64,000 bases of DNA. It comes from Ptiloglossa arizonensis (lineage: Eukaryota > Arthropoda > Insecta > Hymenoptera > Colletidae). Position numbers and translations under genes: made by a program. The stretch lies in contig NW_027479022.1 in assembly GCF_051014685.1 (NCBI RefSeq), positions 124,001-188,000 of the forward strand. Reading direction: 5' to 3'. Positions within the stretch are counted from its first letter, which is position 1. Every line of letters starts with the position of its first letter. The notes beneath the pieces are model-generated. The model made no database searches, was not told where the DNA came from, and worked only from the letters and a program-made list of their open reading frames with translations. Positions 61,701 to 64,000 of the stretch are shown here, in pieces.

Positions 61701-64000
61701 ACGTTATACGTTATACGTTATACGTTACACGTTATACGTTGTACGTTATACGCTACACGTTACATGTTATACGTTATACATTATACGTTATACGTTATAC
61801 GTTATACGTTATACGTTATACGTTACACGTCATAGGTTATACGTTATATGTTATACGTTATACGTTATACGTTATACGTCATACGTTATACGTTATACGT
61901 TATACGTTATACGTTATACGTCACACGTTATACGTTATACGTTATACGTTATAAGTTATACGTTATACGTTATACGTTATACGTTATACGTTATACGTTA
62001 TACGTTATACATTATGCGTTATACGTTTTACGTTATTCGTTATGCGTTATACGTTATACGGTATACGTTATACGTTATACGTTATACGTTATACGTTATA
62101 CGTTATACGTCACACGTTATACGTTATACGTTATACGTTATAAGTTATACGTTATACGTTATACGTTATACGTTATACGTTATACGTTATACGTTATACG
62201 TTATACGTTATACGTTATACTTTATACGTTATACGTTATACGTTATACGTTATACGTTATACGTTATACGTTATACGTTATACGTTATACGTTATGCGTT
62301 ATACGTTATAGGTTATACGTTATACGTTATACGTTATACGTTACAAGTTATACGTTATACGTCATAGGTTATACGTTGAACGTTATACGTTATACGTAGC
62401 ATGTAATGCGTCATACCTTTTACGTTATTCGTTATACGTTTTTCGTTACAAGTTATACGTTATACGTTATACGTTATACGTCATAGGTTATACGTTATAC
62501 GTTATACGTTATACGTTATACATTATGCGTTATACGTTTTACGTTATTCGTTATGCGTTATACGTTATACGGTATACGTTATACGTTATACGTTATACGT
62601 TATGCGTTATACGCTATACGTTATACGTTCTACGTTATACGTTATACGTTATACGTTATACGTTATACGTTATACGTTATACGTTATACGTTATACGTTA
62701 TACGTTATACGTTATACGTTATACGTTATACGTTATACGTTATACGTTATACGTTATACGTTATACGTTATACGTTATACGGTATACGTTGTACGTTATA
62801 CGTAGTACGTTATACGTTATACGTTATACGTTATACGTTATACGTTATACGTTATACGTTATACTTTATACGTTATACGTTATACGTTATGCGTTATACG
62901 TTATACGTTATACGTTATACGTTACACGTTATACGTCATAGGTTATACGTTATACGTTATACGTTATACGTTATACGTTATACGTTATACGTTATACGTT
63001 ATACGTTATACGTTATACGTTATACGTTATACGTTATACGGTATACGTTGTACGTTATACGTTGTACGTTATACGTTATGCGTTTTACGTTATAAGTTAT
63101 ACGTTATACGTTATACGTTATACGTTATACTTTATACGTTATACGTTATACGTTATACGGTATACGTTATACGTTATACGTTATACGTTATACGTTATAC
63201 GTTACACGTTATACGTCATAGGTTATACGTTATACGTTATACGTTATACGTTATACGTTATACGTTATACGTTATACGTTATACGTTATACGGTATACGT
63301 TGTACGTTATACGTTGTACGTTTTACGTTATGCGTTATACGTTATACGTTATACGTTATACGTTACACGTTATACGTCATAGGTTATACGTTATACGTTA
63401 TACGTTATACGTTATACGTTATACGTTATACGTTATACGTTATACGTCATAGGTTATACGTTATACGTTATACTTTATACGTTATACGTTATTCGTAATA
63501 CGTTAAACGTGATACGTTATACGTTGTACGTTATACGTTATACGTTATACGTTATTCATTATACGTTATACGTTATACATTACATGTTATACGTTATGCG
63601 TTATACGTTATACGTTATACGTTATACGTTATACGTTATACGTCACACGTTATACGTTATACGTTATACGTTATAAGTTATACGTTATACGTTATACGTT
63701 ATACGTTATACGTTATACGTTATACGTTATACGTTATACGTTATACGTTATACTTTATACGTTATACGTTATACGTTATACGTTATACGTTATACGTTAT
63801 ACGTTATACGTTATACGTTATACGTTATGCGTTATACGTTATAGGTTATACGTTATACGTTATACGTTATACGTTACAAGTTATACGTTATACGTCATAG
63901 GTTATACGTTGAACGTTATACGTTATACGTAGCATGTAATGCGTCATACCTTTTACGTTATTCGTTATACGTTTTTCGTTACAAGTTATACGTTATACGT
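53500..64000 (-). repeat. HOR array, period about 2.1-2.5 kb, at least four copies
   Basis: The CGCTACACGTTACATG landmark occurs at 54,975, 57,117, 59,616 and 61,751 (spacing 2,142, 2,499 and 2,135 bp). The GTAGCATG box occurs at 55,431, 57,573, 60,072, 62,396 and 63,929 (2,142, 2,499, 2,324 and 1,533 bp). All spacings are multiples of 7. Length differences come from whole-unit gain or loss and from partial internal repeats, for instance a re-duplicated stretch around 62,000-62,200. This is the inverted relative of the 29.4-37 kb HOR, with different copy number. The window ends inside a copy. Confidence 0.87.

Larger units (their letters stand above)
41717..64000 (-). repeat. 7-bp satellite array, ACGTTAT orientation
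   Basis: The same heptamer as on the left, but inverted: the + strand reads ACGTTAT. From about 44,530 to the window end it is again in clean 7-bp register, with single-substitution variants such as ACTTTAT, ACGTCAT, AGGTTAT, ACGTTGT, ACATTAT, GCGTTAT and ACGTTAC. These are the complements of the variants seen on the left. No gene, mobile element or other non-satellite insert was seen apart from the short anomaly at about 42.67 kb. The array runs off the window end. Confidence 0.98.

Noticed and set aside
1..64000. Telomeric repeat
   Set aside because: The heptamer lacks the G-run strand typical of telomere repeats such as TTTAGGG or TTAGGG, carries many variants and HORs, and reverses orientation inside the window.
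1..64000. CRISPR array
   Set aside because: There are direct repeats but no unique spacers of regular length, no leader and no cas genes. Units are immediately adjacent.
1..64000. TATA boxes and CRE-like sites (TATAA in every unit, TGACGTA in ATGACGT variants)
   Set aside because: These strings are inherent in the satellite unit and occur hundreds to thousands of times. Nothing nearby is a plausible transcription unit, so they carry no specific evidence of promoters.
1..64000. Centromere identity (CENP-B-type box)
   Set aside because: I saw no sequence resembling the CENP-B box core in the variant units. A centromeric role is possible but cannot be read from the sequence.
1..64000. Hidden genes, tRNAs, transposon fragments or viral remnants between repeats
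   Set aside because: I looked for stretches that fail to parse as heptamers on either strand. Outside the gap and the noisy 41.7-44.5 kb zone I noticed none.

Overview
The whole window is satellite DNA. Apart from a 100-N assembly gap at 41,617-41,716 and a very short anomalous stretch near 42.66 kb, every stretch I read is a tandem array of one 7-bp unit, ATAACGT (reverse complement ACGTTAT), in canonical form or with a single substitution. I see no credible protein gene, RNA gene, transposon, CRISPR array, promoter or terminator. A long, register-perfect, AT-rich simple satellite (2 of 7 bases G/C, one ACGT/CpG per unit) with nested higher-order repeats and a 100-N placeholder points to a heterochromatic or pericentromeric block in a scaffolded eukaryotic assembly. 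I do not recognise the unit as diagnostic of a species, and it is not a known telomere motif.

Layout. 1-41,616: ATAACGT reads on the + strand. 41,717-64,000: the same satellite in the opposite orientation. Variant units act as a barcode and reveal higher-order repeats (HORs) whose offsets are nearly always exact multiples of 7. 1-10.2 kb is a 4,193-bp (599-unit) HOR: an internally deleted copy, a full copy and a nearly full copy. 9.36-11.2 kb is a roughly 980-bp tandem duplication. 10.33-12.7 kb recurs at 15.3-17.6 kb. 17.3-29.3 kb is a mosaic of shorter duplications (210 bp at 24.2 kb, about 370 bp at 26.5 kb). 29.4-37 kb is a 3.70-kb compound HOR. On the right, 41.7-44.5 kb is indel-ridden, 44.6-48.0 kb has an alternating two-type HOR, 48.1-55.8 kb mirrors 35.2-41.6 kb of the left arm, and 53.5-64 kb is a 2.1-2.5-kb HOR array that continues the mirror with copy-number differences.

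The main result is structural. The two sides of the gap are near-identical reverse complements over at least 6 kb, and with unit-number changes over about 12 kb. They even share a rare 6-bp unit. This is either a true inverted satellite duplication or, at least as likely, two haplotypes or contigs of one locus scaffolded head to head.

The many long open frames are an artefact of arithmetic. A 7-bp unit is coprime with 3, so one strand (minus on the left, plus on the right) reads an endless LYVIRYT heptapeptide in all three frames without stops, while the other strand has a TAA every 21 nt in each frame. There is no sign of a previously undescribed genetic system. The interesting content is repeat architecture and assembly structure.
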